A stretch of 26,174 nt of DNA, from NCBI GenBank assembly GCA_030374735.1, contig JASCIV010000288.1, positions 1-26,174 on the forward strand, in the 5' to 3' direction. The position numbers and the translations under genes were made by a program. The notes below the pieces were generated by a model. The model was not told where the DNA came from, did no database searches, and saw only the letters and a program-made list of their open reading frames with translations. Source of the stretch: Gracilaria caudata (taxonomy: Eukaryota; Rhodophyta; Florideophyceae; Gracilariales; Gracilariaceae). This document shows, one piece after another, positions 8,357-17,177 of the stretch (positions are counted from its first letter, which is position 1; every line of letters begins with the position of its first letter).

Positions 8357-10417
8357 CTACCAATAAAAAGGAGCACGTTCCCGTAGCGCTCGAACGTTTC
8401 TTGCTCTCCAATCGTCTCTGTAAACCCAGTATTCTCCAACAGCATCTGCTTCAACCATTACTGCACCTCCTTTCCATGGTAGGGTGGCTGTGTCTGTATC
8501 ATCGATCAGGCCTCCTTCCGAATCGACCTCTTTCAAAATTGCAGCAGCTGCAGCCAGCTCTTCATCAGTTTTGCCTTTTCCCCCATCGATGACTGAAACA
8601 TCGTGTATGGTTACACCCGCATCTAGAAAACCCTTCTTGATTCGCCCTTCCAGGGCCAACGCTATCCCCTCAATAGAGGCACCGCCGCCGGCTAACACGA
8701 CAGCATTCAAGTACCTCCTATATGTATCTGCAGTTCTGGACTGTTGGTCTGGTCTTTTAATCTCTACAGCTCGAGCAACAGACCAGATTATGGCGTCCAC
8801 GATAGAAGCTTCCTTTGGATTAAGAGTAAATGCAGCCGGCTGCCCAGTTTCATTAGCAAAAAGCCCTACGGGTAAAGCCGCTGTAGCAATCCCTGATCTT
8901 CTCAAGTCATTGAATATGTCGCTAACAAAGTTGTCATCCTCCGAATTGCGATCAAATGCAGTTCGTAACGTAATGTGCTTCCTTGGAGTCGCCATTTCAT
9001 TTGCGGCCTTCAGCAGTTTCGGATAAATCAATCCGTAGCAGGGAAGTGTGCGAATACCCACCCCTAGTTTTACTCGCAGAGATATTCCACTAGGTGCCTT
9101 TACAACTGCAACGTTCATGTTGTCATTCTCATCGACGTTGAATCCCCCGAGTTGTTCCATAGTCTTTGCAATTACAACTGCTAAATCTTCCCCAATGTCT
9201 GCAGACGTCCTCTGAGTTCCGCCTTCAGGACTTGTGTTTTCGATAACTTCGTGTAAGGCTGAGTAATCTCGTAAGAGTACTTCAAAGGCGTTTTGAATAT
9301 GCCATGATCCATATTCAAGATGGATTCGGGACTCTCCGCATATTACGCCATCCTCAACACAAGCCACTGTGGTCGCGGAATGCCCTATATCAACAACGGC
9401 GCAAGTTGCTAATCCCGCTCCGAAAGCACAAGACACCGCACTTTGGTGGATGAAGATTGCTGCCGTTTGCATGGCCCTGGACGCGAAAACCGCATCCACA
9501 AGTTCGGCTACATCCCTCCGTTGTGCTGTTTCTGGGACCACGAGAGCGACGAATGACTTAGCGTAACCGTCATCGACGAAAAGGGAGTCAGGCTTAACGT
9601 TTGGTTTTGTATCTTCAGAATTTCCGTTTGCTCCCATTGCTTTTGCCCGAAGTTTCGATCCCTTTCTCCGAGGGTTTCTCCTGTCAGATATCAACTGGGA
9701 GACTATGTGGCGGATGAGAATATCTAGACATTTCCGTACTAAGCTTGCAGGCGCCCCACAGTCGAACAAGAGTTTTCCGTCCCAGATTGGCATAACGATG
9801 TCGTACTTTTTTGCTTTCTCTTCATCACGAAGCAGTAGTTCAACGTCGTGACCGACTAAAACCGGAACATTTTCCTCCTTCAGCTTTGACGGTTTTGATC
9901 CTTCGGAAACACCGGGAACAACTTCAATTGCAGCTTTCCATGGAATGGGACGACCTCCTCCTCGACGTCTTTCGCTCAGAGCGAGCTCTTTTGCTACTGC
10001 TTCACGGACCTCGTCAAAAATCGCACGAGCGGTTTTCAGTTCTTCCTCAGAGCGCGAATGATAAGCAGGAACACGAAATGGTGCACTTGTGGGATCAGCG
10101 ATGGATTCATCGCTTCGCAAAAATGCCACAGCCGGGAATACAATTCTCGGAGTTGAATCAGATGCAAATCCGTATCGAATAGCGGATGACCCAAAAGCAA
10201 GAACAATGACGTCTTTCGGTTCTGGCTTTTGCAATCGGGTACCAGGTCTTAGCTTGAGATATTGACATTTCAACTCAGAAGCCTTATGTGTCTCAGAACT
10301 CTGAGCAATCTCATCCCCGTTTCCACCCCGAACTGGAACAAGGCTGTTTTCACCTTTCGCTGTTAACAAAGAGGTGTCAGTCAACCGAACAAGGGTGCTT
10401 TCTTCTTTCACACTCAT
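8357..10417 (-). CDS. ARP8: Actin-related protein 8 (INO80 chromatin remodelling complex subunit)
   Basis: From the first in-frame ATG the protein has 686 residues. It keeps the divergent actin fold: a first phosphate-loop region VIVLAFGSSAIRYGFASD, a second phosphate loop AVVDIGHSATTVACVEDG, and an adenosine region VVLAGGGASIEGIALALEGRI. The C-terminus, EYWVYRDDWRARNVRALRER followed by APFYW, matches the ARP8-specific ending. ARP8 binds nucleosomes within the INO80 remodeller in the nucleus, together with ARP4 and actin. Charged inserts, including a basic one around RRNPRRKGSKLRAKAMG, lengthen it relative to actin, as usual for ARP8. The frame extends about 24 codons upstream using only non-ATG codons, so the ATG at 10417 is preferred. 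The gene is convergent with insulysin, with 74 bases between the stops. Confidence 0.92.
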   Translation of the reverse strand: MSVKEESTLVRLTDTSLLTAKGENSLVPVRGGNGDEIAQSSETHKASELKCQYLKLRPGTRLQKPEPKDVIVLAFGSSAIRYGFASDSTPRIVFPAVAFLRSDESIADPTSAPFRVPAYHSRSEEELKTARAIFDEVREAVAKELALSERRRGGGRPIPWKAAIEVVPGVSEGSKPSKLKEENVPVLVGHDVELLLRDEEKAKKYDIVMPIWDGKLLFDCGAPASLVRKCLDILIRHIVSQLISDRRNPRRKGSKLRAKAMGANGNSEDTKPNVKPDSLFVDDGYAKSFVALVVPETAQRRDVAELVDAVFASRAMQTAAIFIHQSAVSCAFGAGLATCAVVDIGHSATTVACVEDGVICGESRIHLEYGSWHIQNAFEVLLRDYSALHEVIENTSPEGGTQRTSADIGEDLAVVIAKTMEQLGGFNVDENDNMNVAVVKAPSGISLRVKLGVGIRTLPCYGLIYPKLLKAANEMATPRKHITLRTAFDRNSEDDNFVSDIFNDLRRSGIATAALPVGLFANETGQPAAFTLNPKEASIVDAIIWSVARAVEIKRPDQQSRTADTYRRYLNAVVLAGGGASIEGIALALEGRIKKGFLDAGVTIHDVSVIDGGKGKTDEELAAAAAILKEVDSEGGLIDDTDTATLPWKGGAVMVEADAVGEYWVYRDDWRARNVRALRERAPFYW
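8362..8367 (+). terminator. Candidate polyadenylation signal AATAAA for insulysin gene
   Basis: An AATAAA hexamer lies about 80 bases after the insulysin stop codon and already inside the coding region of the convergent ARP8 gene. If it is used, the two mature transcripts overlap at their 3' ends. Use of canonical AATAAA in this organism is not shown. Confidence 0.35.
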
Positions 10418-11653
10418 AGGAAATGGTCCGCCTTTCCGTCGCTTGCTTTGCTTCTTGAACCACGGGGAAAGCGAGTGGAAATCCGACAATCTACAAGATG
10501 TTCTGGGCCCGCCAGCTCAAACATGCGGACTTATCCTCTTCCACTTCTCCTGTGATCGTCAGCGAGCTGTGATCAGCTGGTTTGGATCAGGATATGGACC
10601 CAAGAAGATCTCTATCGACGATTGCTTTCTGAAAAGGTCAACGCGCGTTGCTCCAAAAACGTAGTTTTTGATGAATTCAAATGCAAACGAACGCTATCAT
10701 AGTAACAAACCCTCTTCAGCCTTTCTCTGTTCTGTGCGCCGGTTACTTCCGTATCTACCATAAGGTTATCGTTAAACCTTCGTAACTGGATATCGGTTCT
10801 CTGCAGCGACGTACGGACCGTAAGGTATGGTACAGATTCGAATTCGCCATGTGTTACGGAATTCAGGCTTTTGTGAACTCTTCTTCTTCTGTGAACTCTA
10901 TTACCGCCTGGTAAACGCGACGTCGCTTGGTGTGTTTATGGTTTTCTTGCTTTTTGTCAGATGCAGCAGGAAAACCCATCGTTAACTCTTTATGTTTTTT
11001 CATAGACAGGTAGGGTAGCAACACGAGAGCACGCAGAAAAGAAAATTGTCCTTCGGTCTTCCTCTTCCTCTATAACCCTATGCATCAACACATACTGCTC
11101 ATGACGAGCAGCACGCATGAACGCAGTTCGAAACATCCCTAAACAGAATGGGCTTAGAATTCCAAGAGTAGGATGGACTCTGACTTGCTTTTATAGTCAA
11201 GGGTTCTAGCGTATTCGTGCACTTCAATCGCACACGACGAGCGGCCAGCTTCCAAATGTGTGGGCATTCAAATCTACAAGAGCACTAAATCACACAATAC
11301 ACTCAGTAGTAAGTCTCGGGTGACAACCAGGCCCCTACGTGAAAAACGCAACGTCGTCTCTCTCTTTCTATTATACACTGCTGGTCTAGGTCTATACTCG
11401 AGGAATGCTTCCATTTCAGCAGTACTCCAGATGCACTTCCGAAATGAAGGTCCTTCTCCATTCAGAATCACATATTAGAGCTATCCGGATTCAAGCCAAG
11501 ATTGAATCGAAAGTCAGTATAGTGCCATGACCTTCTACTAGGCCCTGTAACAAATGTTGAACAGCTCGCAAACTACGACGACGGGCATGGAATGAAAATC
11601 ATGTTACTGAACCAGCGAAGTCGAAGTTCCTGCCGCCGCCACTAAACACACAG
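10418..11653. other. Intergenic region upstream of ARP8
   Basis: About 1.2 kb has no convincing gene. The open frames here are short and either lack an ATG or look random in composition. It should hold the ARP8 promoter at the left and the 3' end of the 11654-12046 gene at the right. TATA-like stretches occur near 11070 (TATAACCC) and 11190 (TTTTATAG), but neither sits suitably before a recognised gene. No tRNA-like B box was found. Confidence 0.45.
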
Positions 11654-12046
11654 TTAGCTCGTTGGTTGCGGCTCCGAATGAGAACCTATTGCCCCTACGC
11701 CATCTCCAGCGCTCTCGTCTTCGGCTTCGTCCGGTCCACTTCGTAACCGCCAGCGTGCACGCCCTCTACGGAAGCTGCGCTCTGTCTTTCTAGAGCTGGC
11801 TGCTTCAAGTAGAGCATCAATAGTTTCTTGAACAATCAGCTGACATTCGTTTACCTCGGGTCCTTTTTCCTTTGGTGAAGGGGGATGTTCGTAACGGATC
11901 CATTGCGGCACAACGACGTGCGGAGCTAGTCTGCATGGCTGGGTTGTCCTTCGCCACGGACGGACACGGTCAATGGTAGCCGCCTCTGCTTCTGCGGCAA
12001 TACGCCGAAGTTCTCCGCGAGTTCCGAGCGATGGTCTTAGTGCCAT
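11654..12046 (-). CDS. Small basic protein, possibly BCL7-like (SWI/SNF-associated)
   Basis: A 130-residue protein starts at the first in-frame ATG; the frame is open further upstream but only from non-ATG codons. The first 55 residues carry an IAAEAEAATIDRVRPWRR helix followed, after a short gap, by VVVPQWIRYE. This recalls the BCL7 N-terminal domain, in which a helix ending in a KVRKWEKKW-type segment precedes a strand with KWVPV. BCL7 proteins are small subunits of SWI/SNF remodellers. The rest is a helix (QLIVQETIDALLEAASS), a basic patch and an acidic Gly-rich tail. The resemblance is limited to a few aromatic and basic positions and could be chance, so the gene call is firmer than the family call. 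It lies downstream of and in the same direction as the kinase gene. Confidence 0.45.
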   Translation of the reverse strand: MALRPSLGTRGELRRIAAEAEAATIDRVRPWRRTTQPCRLAPHVVVPQWIRYEHPPSPKEKGPEVNECQLIVQETIDALLEAASSRKTERSFRRGRARWRLRSGPDEAEDESAGDGVGAIGSHSEPQPTS

Positions 12047-12715
12047 TGTGTGTTGTGGGGAGCGTGTTTGTGGTTCTTGTTCGATAGGTTGATTGATGAA
12101 GCGTTCGGGTGACCAAGCTGACGTTTCTCTCGAGGAAGATATGTCAACGCGAAATGGATGAGGGTGGGGACAGCAGCTGGCGCTTGACACTTAAAGTAAA
12201 CCGCAAGGAAATTTTCTCGCCAGTCTCGAGTGGAACAGTTCCGAAAGGAACGCAAAGATGTTACAGAGGTGTCGGACAGAGATCTACTACAGTGCGAAGA
12301 GTAGGGATATCCCTTTTTACCCTGCTGTACGACGGTAGCGAACGCTAGAAGGTTACCCTTCTGGAGAGGATCAAATTTCATACACAACGCCCAAATCGGC
12401 CGAACTCTGCCTGGCGCATTCAATAATGGTGTCCAGCAACGGCTATTTGAGGAAATTTCAAGCAGCTTCACGGCGTTTAGGCCGCAAGACTACCGCAATC
12501 AACGATCTTCATAGAAATTATATAACAGATGGATCACCAGGTTTCACCAGTATGTACTTGTCCAGTACGTTGCTCATCTACAAAGCCCGTAGTATCTTGG
12601 ACAGACCCGTCCAACAGTGGGACAAAAAATCTGCCTGCTCATACGTGTTCTCATGGAAGCTTTGTAGAACATTGCCTTGGTGCTGGCGAGATAACACCTC
12701 ACTTGGTCGTCTATT
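12047..12715. other. Intergenic region between kinase and the small basic protein gene
   Basis: No convincing gene was found; the overlapping short frames on both strands show no recognisable domain. A near-palindromic TTATATAA lies at 12518-12525. It could be a TATA box for the downstream minus-strand gene, though the resulting leader of about 450 bases would be long or contain an intron. The left part should be promoter and leader, the right part the kinase 3' UTR. Confidence 0.4.
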
Positions 12716-13957
12716 CTACCGGATACCCAAGTTTGCCGCTTCGGGGTGGAACGCAACAACTTCTCGCCAAACGAGGTGTTTCAACTGAGATGTCGTAGTT
12801 TTTCTAGGCGGCTCTGATTGGCGAAAGTCATAAGTCTCACGCTCAGACACGGTTTCTGTTCTCACCTCGTCAAACCAAGGGTGTTCTAATGCATCTCTTG
12901 CCGAAATACGTTCTTTTGGCGAAAACGTTAGCATCTTCTCCACCAGATCCACTGCCAAGCGATCAACTCCAGGGCCCAGACGCTCAGCAATTCGATTGCC
13001 ATTCGATTTACGCACATGTTTCAGAAACCATCGACTGTAGTTGGGCAGGTCTTGCAAAACTTCGGGACTTGGGAAGCCGACAACGTCAACAATCTCTTGA
13101 AGGTGTGAATGCTTGGCGGTGGAATCAAAAAGGTATTGATGACCAGGACGAACCAGTTCTGCAATTACACATCCAGCTGCCCAAATATCTACCTCTGCAT
13201 CATACTCTGCCCCAAGACTAAGTTCCGGTGCACTCTGAATTATAGTGCTCACAGCCCCAGTGAGTTCCGGCTCTTGTCGAAGATTGGGCAAATCATCAAA
13301 CAGAATATCTCGATTGGCTTTGCTATAAAAGCGAGACTCCCCAAGGTCGCACAATTGCACGTTCATGTGCTCGTCGAGTAAGACATTTCTTGATTTGATG
13401 TCCCGATGCATCAAGCCTAACGAATGCATATGTTCCAAAGCCGACAGTAGTTGATAGGACATTCTTTTCTGTGTTATACCGTCTTCCACTTGACCTTTAT
13501 TGAAAGCTGCTCTTAGATCGGTTTTAAGAAGAGGGGTAACCATGTAAACAGAATCCCATGCAGAGTATACTCCTGGAACATCAATATCCAGCAAACGGAC
13601 GATGTTGGGATGACGAAGATGTCTCAAAAGACGAAGTTCTCGCAGAACATGTCTAGCCATTCTGGTAGAGGAAAACGCGCGGAGAATCTTTTTAATAGCA
13701 ACCCTAGAGTTGTGGGTGGTGTCGATGGCTTTAACCACGAGGCCATAAGACCCAGAACCGATTAATTTCATATGACGGTACCGCACGTCAACAATGAATT
13801 CATCTCTTGACATCAGCGGCCGATCTAGAATTGCAAGGTCCACAATTGCTCGCCGTTTTACCATTTCGTAGCCCTCCACCGGTCCAGCGTGAGCATCGTC
13901 GCTTTTAGCACCACGACCATTTTTTCTGTTACGAAGTCTAGCAAACAGGTGACTCAT
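12716..13957 (-). CDS. Atypical MAPK-like (CMGC) serine/threonine protein kinase
   Basis: From the first in-frame ATG the protein has 413 residues. The kinase domain covers about residues 60-345. It has a Gly-rich loop GSGSYGLV (67-74), the ATP-anchoring Lys at 89 (AIKK), the alpha-C Glu near 107, HRDIKSRN (184-191), DLG in place of DFG (204-206) and APE (243-245). DIWAAGCVIAELV and a GFPSPEVLQDLPN segment fit the MAPK insert region of CMGC kinases. The activation segment is unusual: where MAPKs have TxY followed by VxTRWYRAPE, this protein has GAVSTIIQSAPE, with neither TxY nor the WYR anchor. The N-terminal 50 residues are basic and unconserved, and the C-terminal 60 are charged. It is probably an active kinase with non-canonical activation. 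The substrate is unknown. Confidence 0.85.
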   Translation of the reverse strand: MSHLFARLRNRKNGRGAKSDDAHAGPVEGYEMVKRRAIVDLAILDRPLMSRDEFIVDVRYRHMKLIGSGSYGLVVKAIDTTHNSRVAIKKILRAFSSTRMARHVLRELRLLRHLRHPNIVRLLDIDVPGVYSAWDSVYMVTPLLKTDLRAAFNKGQVEDGITQKRMSYQLLSALEHMHSLGLMHRDIKSRNVLLDEHMNVQLCDLGESRFYSKANRDILFDDLPNLRQEPELTGAVSTIIQSAPELSLGAEYDAEVDIWAAGCVIAELVRPGHQYLFDSTAKHSHLQEIVDVVGFPSPEVLQDLPNYSRWFLKHVRKSNGNRIAERLGPGVDRLAVDLVEKMLTFSPKERISARDALEHPWFDEVRTETVSERETYDFRQSEPPRKTTTSQLKHLVWREVVAFHPEAANLGIR

Positions 13958-14466
13958 GGCCTGCAAGTGATTTGGAACCGAAATTAGCAAGAGAGGGGTA
14001 GAAGCGTATGAAAGTTGAGAAAGCAAGTTGTGCCACTGTCGAATAGATGGACTCAATGCGGTACTCTGCAGTATGGCGTCCGTGATGGAATTGGACCTTG
14101 ATATCCGTTACGCAGCGTGGCACCGTGAAGAAGCCGGAGATGAGACAGGTTCCCTGGCTCAAACCTTGCACGTGGAGCATACTCACATCACTTGGCCTCA
14201 CTAGACAGGCAACAGGACGCTCCCAAATCAGATGAGATGCCAGCAAGTCGGGAATGCGGCGTCATACAGAACATGATGTTCATGTGCTCAGGTTGGGTTC
14301 AGCAGTCAGGGCCCGTGAGCCAGGGCCAAACAATGTGAATGCGGTTCGGTTGTAGGCATGTAAAGAGTTTGTGCAGAGGAGTGTTCTTTCAAGTGAGGTG
14401 ACTGAAACAATAACAAATGTTTGTGTCACGTGTTATGGAATGACGTGGCAATATGCCTCATCAGTC

Positions 14467-14486
14467 ATCGGAACCCGGGTTCCGAT
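14467..14486. repeat. Perfect 20-bp palindrome ATCGGAACCCGGGTTCCGAT
   Basis: The ten bases ATCGGAACCC are followed immediately by their exact reverse complement. A palindrome without a spacer suits a dimeric protein binding site or a cruciform better than a transcribed hairpin. No gene starts next to it. Confidence 0.85.
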
Positions 14487-14586
14487 CTGAACACGATCTC
14501 CCACATTGCATGCGGAGTTGGCCCTGTGGGCAAGCTAAAGCTTGAGCTTTCACACAGCTCAGTAGATAAGTAATTTATGTTACAGA

Positions 14587-14618
14587 GGTAGATAAACAAT
14601 CTCGAAACCTTATCTACC
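14587..14618. repeat. Hairpin: GGTAGATAA / TTATCTACC with 14-base loop
   Basis: A 9-bp perfect inverted repeat with a 14-base spacer. It lies about 100 bases right of the 20-bp palindrome in the same gene-free stretch. No role can be assigned. Confidence 0.7.
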
Positions 14619-15142
14619 CAAAGTAAGATGTTGCAACACCACTGCGGCGGCAAAACACAACAGACAGCGCATAGCCCATGGCAACGTGAGTCACAGTCTG
14701 TGCCCTGTTATTGCTTGTCGCTGAGGATATCTCAATTTTCCCTGCTATTCTTGCGACAGAGAACGTATGAACCAGAGCTGGAAGGCTGGCTGCTCCGCAG
14801 CAAACGTTTAGTACAGTAGACACAGAAGGGGGTCGCGACATAGTGCCGGTTTAGATAGTGCCTCCCTCCATATAGTGCTGCCCAAATTGACATGGCACAA
14901 CTTTCCTTCCGAAACAGGACCAATCTTGACAGCCCCATCTATTCAATCCCTCAAACACTCACAGTGGTGACTTGAACATCCCAAATCTTCGCACACTACC
15001 GAACTTGCCGAGTTTCCAATGCCTGTCCAAGCGAAACCCCTAAAACAACGAAGGACGAGGCTCTTTTTACGGCATTGGAAGCTACATGTGCTGAGCGAAG
15101 TGACTTGGATGCTTACCACTTCATTCGCAGAGCAAAGAGCGT

Positions 15143-15288
15143 GCCAAACGTAAGGAAAACGGAGGTAGAAGCCGCCAACTCCTTACTACAGAGATGTTCA
15201 AATCGCAAAGACCGCGCCAAACGTAAGGAAAACGGAGGTAGAAGCCGCCAACTCCTTACTACAGAGATGTTCAAATCGCAAAGACCGC
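15143..15288. repeat. Perfect 73-bp tandem duplication (two copies)
   Basis: Bases 15143-15215 and 15216-15288 are identical copies of a 73-base unit beginning GCCAAACGTAAGG. The period is not a multiple of three, so an open frame through it would shift, which argues against coding. The bases just before copy one (GCAAAGAGCG) resemble the end of each unit (GCAAAGACCG), hinting at how the duplication arose. Perfect identity suggests a recent event. Confidence 0.95.
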
Positions 15289-15853
15289 CCGCGACTTGCT
15301 GTCACTGAACATTGCCCACTTCCCGATAGTGCTACCCATCGCTCTGTGGCAAGGGGTGGCGTTCGCTAGTAGACCCCACTGTATGCAAAAGCAGTGTTCT
15401 TCTGCCGATTGCGGAATTTGGCACACCACAACTTGCCTTTCGAACACGGGTGTGAACTCGGCCTGTGACTGCAACACTGGCCCTGGGGGGGCGAGTGTTG
15501 CGCTCAGGCCGAGATCATCAGCCAGTGATGACTCTTCAATGGTGGCGTGCATTTGGCGTCTTGCGCTTCAATTCGCTGCCAGTGATTTGCGCAATTCGCT
15601 TATTGGTCAACGTCGCCTGCCGCTGCACAGGCATCTCGCACCTCGCGATTTGCAATTTACCCTTCAACCCAGCAACCCGCTCCAGTTCCCATCCGCACCG
15701 CACTCCGCCTCACAACCGTGCCATCCCCGCCGTCGGCTCCCGCACCATTCATACATCAATATCAGTTAGCGCGCAAAAAGCGAAAGCGAACTCGCGTCTT
15801 TGTCTTCAACACGTCATCGACCCCGCCCGTTTCTCCGCTACTCATCCAAGAAT

Positions 15854-16435
15854 ATGGCCCACACAGCGTTCACCGCTCCTTTCACGGTCGCGCGCTCGCC
15901 GTTTCTCACCTCGCCCGTCAGCCTGTCGCGGCGCCCGACGCCCGCATCAGTGCGTGTCACCCCGCGCGCAGAGCTTCGCTTGCAGCCCGGAATTCCGTCC
16001 GGGCAAGACCCACAGGAGAACACTCCGCTCCGGTACTACAAGCCTCGTCCGGTGGAGACGTACGAAGACCGAAGCTTTGCTACAGTGCTTCCACGCAATT
16101 GGGCTGGGGAAGGTAGCTCGGTTGGAGCGGCTGATATCGAGCCAATCACCAAGGAGGACATTGAAAAGCGTCGTCAAGTTGAGGTTACATCAGAATCTAC
16201 AAGTGCGTTTCTAGAGTATTCCATGATGGTAAAGGAGGAAAGGGAGAAAGCTTTAGAGGAACAGAAGAGGAGATCTACGCTTGGCAAGACTGGGCGTGCC
16301 ACATGTGGAGAGGAGGAAGGGAAGGCTTTTGTGAGCAACTATCAAACTATTCTAGTTGAGGGAGTTAAGGCAGTTGAATACTGGGGCGTTCCTAATGGAC
16401 CTGTGCCCAGACTTTTTGGTGGCCCTGGTGCCTAG
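15854..16435 (+). CDS. Plastid-targeted protein of unknown function
   Basis: A 193-residue protein starts at the ATG at 15854; the frame is open further upstream only from a non-ATG codon. The first 40 or so residues are rich in Ser, Thr, Ala, Pro and Arg, lack acidic residues and carry Phe at positions 6 and 10. That is the pattern described for transit peptides of primary red-algal and glaucophyte plastids. Cleavage is likely near VTPRA. The mature part is about 150 residues. It has an RYYKPRPVETYEDRSF segment, a charged helix (FLEYSMMVKEEREKALEEQKRR) and a C-terminus ending PVPRLFGGPGA. I do not recognise the family; a small photosystem- or phycobilisome-associated protein is possible but unsupported. 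The charged helix is consistent with a partner-binding protein. There is no membrane segment. Confidence 0.7.
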   Translation: MAHTAFTAPFTVARSPFLTSPVSLSRRPTPASVRVTPRAELRLQPGIPSGQDPQENTPLRYYKPRPVETYEDRSFATVLPRNWAGEGSSVGAADIEPITKEDIEKRRQVEVTSESTSAFLEYSMMVKEEREKALEEQKRRSTLGKTGRATCGEEEGKAFVSNYQTILVEGVKAVEYWGVPNGPVPRLFGGPGA

Positions 16436-17177
16436 GCACGCTTCTATTCACTCTAATAGTCTTCCCGTAAACCTTGAGCTACGTATGTGTCAGCTTTTTG
16501 CGTCGTGGAGTGCATACCATTCACAGAATTACTTGCGGTGCAGTCCCTGAACTCGACAGTGAACTAGAAATGAGGGACAGCGATGTCGCAGAACGTTAAC
16601 GTACGTTCGTGTGGCAAGCCAGTCAGCTGGTTTGGCGTGAGGATTGCGAAGGCGTATAAGCTGTCGTATGTACGAATTGTCTGTCTGATGTAATGGCAGG
16701 CCGCATTCCCACACCGCAGCTCTGATGGAGACGTCTCACATTTTGACGATCGAACACGGAACTACTGTTTGGAACATGGAAGCCTTCTTCCCTGGAAGAC
16801 GTTTTTGGCCACGTTTATAATCATAAAATCCATCGGGCCACACCCGACACAACAGGGATCCCATCACTCCGCAAACACTGCTCACGGTGAAATCAGAAGA
16901 CGGCTTAATCTGCGTACAATTTAACGATCCAGAGAATTCTCTATATAGTCCTGTCGCCGTGATCCAACCTAGAAACAACCAGAGATTCTTCTCTTCGTAG
17001 TTCACGCAAGCATCACACCTGTGAGACAATGTAGCGGTTCACCGAACAATCTAGGCAACATCTACCTCTCATCCGCAAAATATCTGCATGATACTGCAGC
17101 CGCGCGGTGGAAACTGAGCTTTGACTTCATGCCAGTGCTGGAAATTGCAGTCTCAGAACTTGCGCAGCACCGACATT
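16436..17177. other. Intergenic region between two convergent genes
   Basis: These 742 bases lie between the stops of the plastid-protein gene and the ankyrin-MYND gene and should contain both 3' UTRs. A minus-strand frame at 16736-17029 is open but has no ATG start and no recognisable domain. A CTATATAG stretch near 16940 has no obvious gene to serve. Nothing else was identified. Confidence 0.45.

Larger units (their letters stand above)
13958..15853. other. Large gene-free region with repeats and palindromes
   Basis: About 1.9 kb between divergently transcribed genes has no convincing coding frame; open frames are short or lack an ATG. It contains a 20-bp palindrome (14467-14486), a hairpin (14587-14618) and a perfect 73-bp tandem duplication (15143-15288), listed separately. 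The last 300 bases should carry the promoter and 5' UTR of the plastid-protein gene. Confidence 0.5.

Noticed and set aside
11260..11478. Plus-strand frame of 72 codons in the region upstream of ARP8
   Set aside because: Starts with GTG, is short, is open on the opposite strand too, and has no motif.
12037..12471. Minus-strand frame of 144 codons
   Set aside because: Overlaps the start of the 11654-12046 gene in another phase; no domain and random-looking composition.
14469..14486. GGGTTCCGATC as a tRNA T-arm
   Set aside because: The loop has an extra base and the sequence is fully explained as part of a perfect palindrome.
14549..14618. tRNA-like stretch (CAGCTCAGTAGATAAG resembling an A box)
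   Set aside because: No proper B box follows; the downstream TCGAAACC segment does not fit GGTTCGANTCC and no cloverleaf can be drawn.
16736..17029. Minus-strand frame of 97 codons
   Set aside because: Begins only at a non-ATG codon and shows no recognisable domain.
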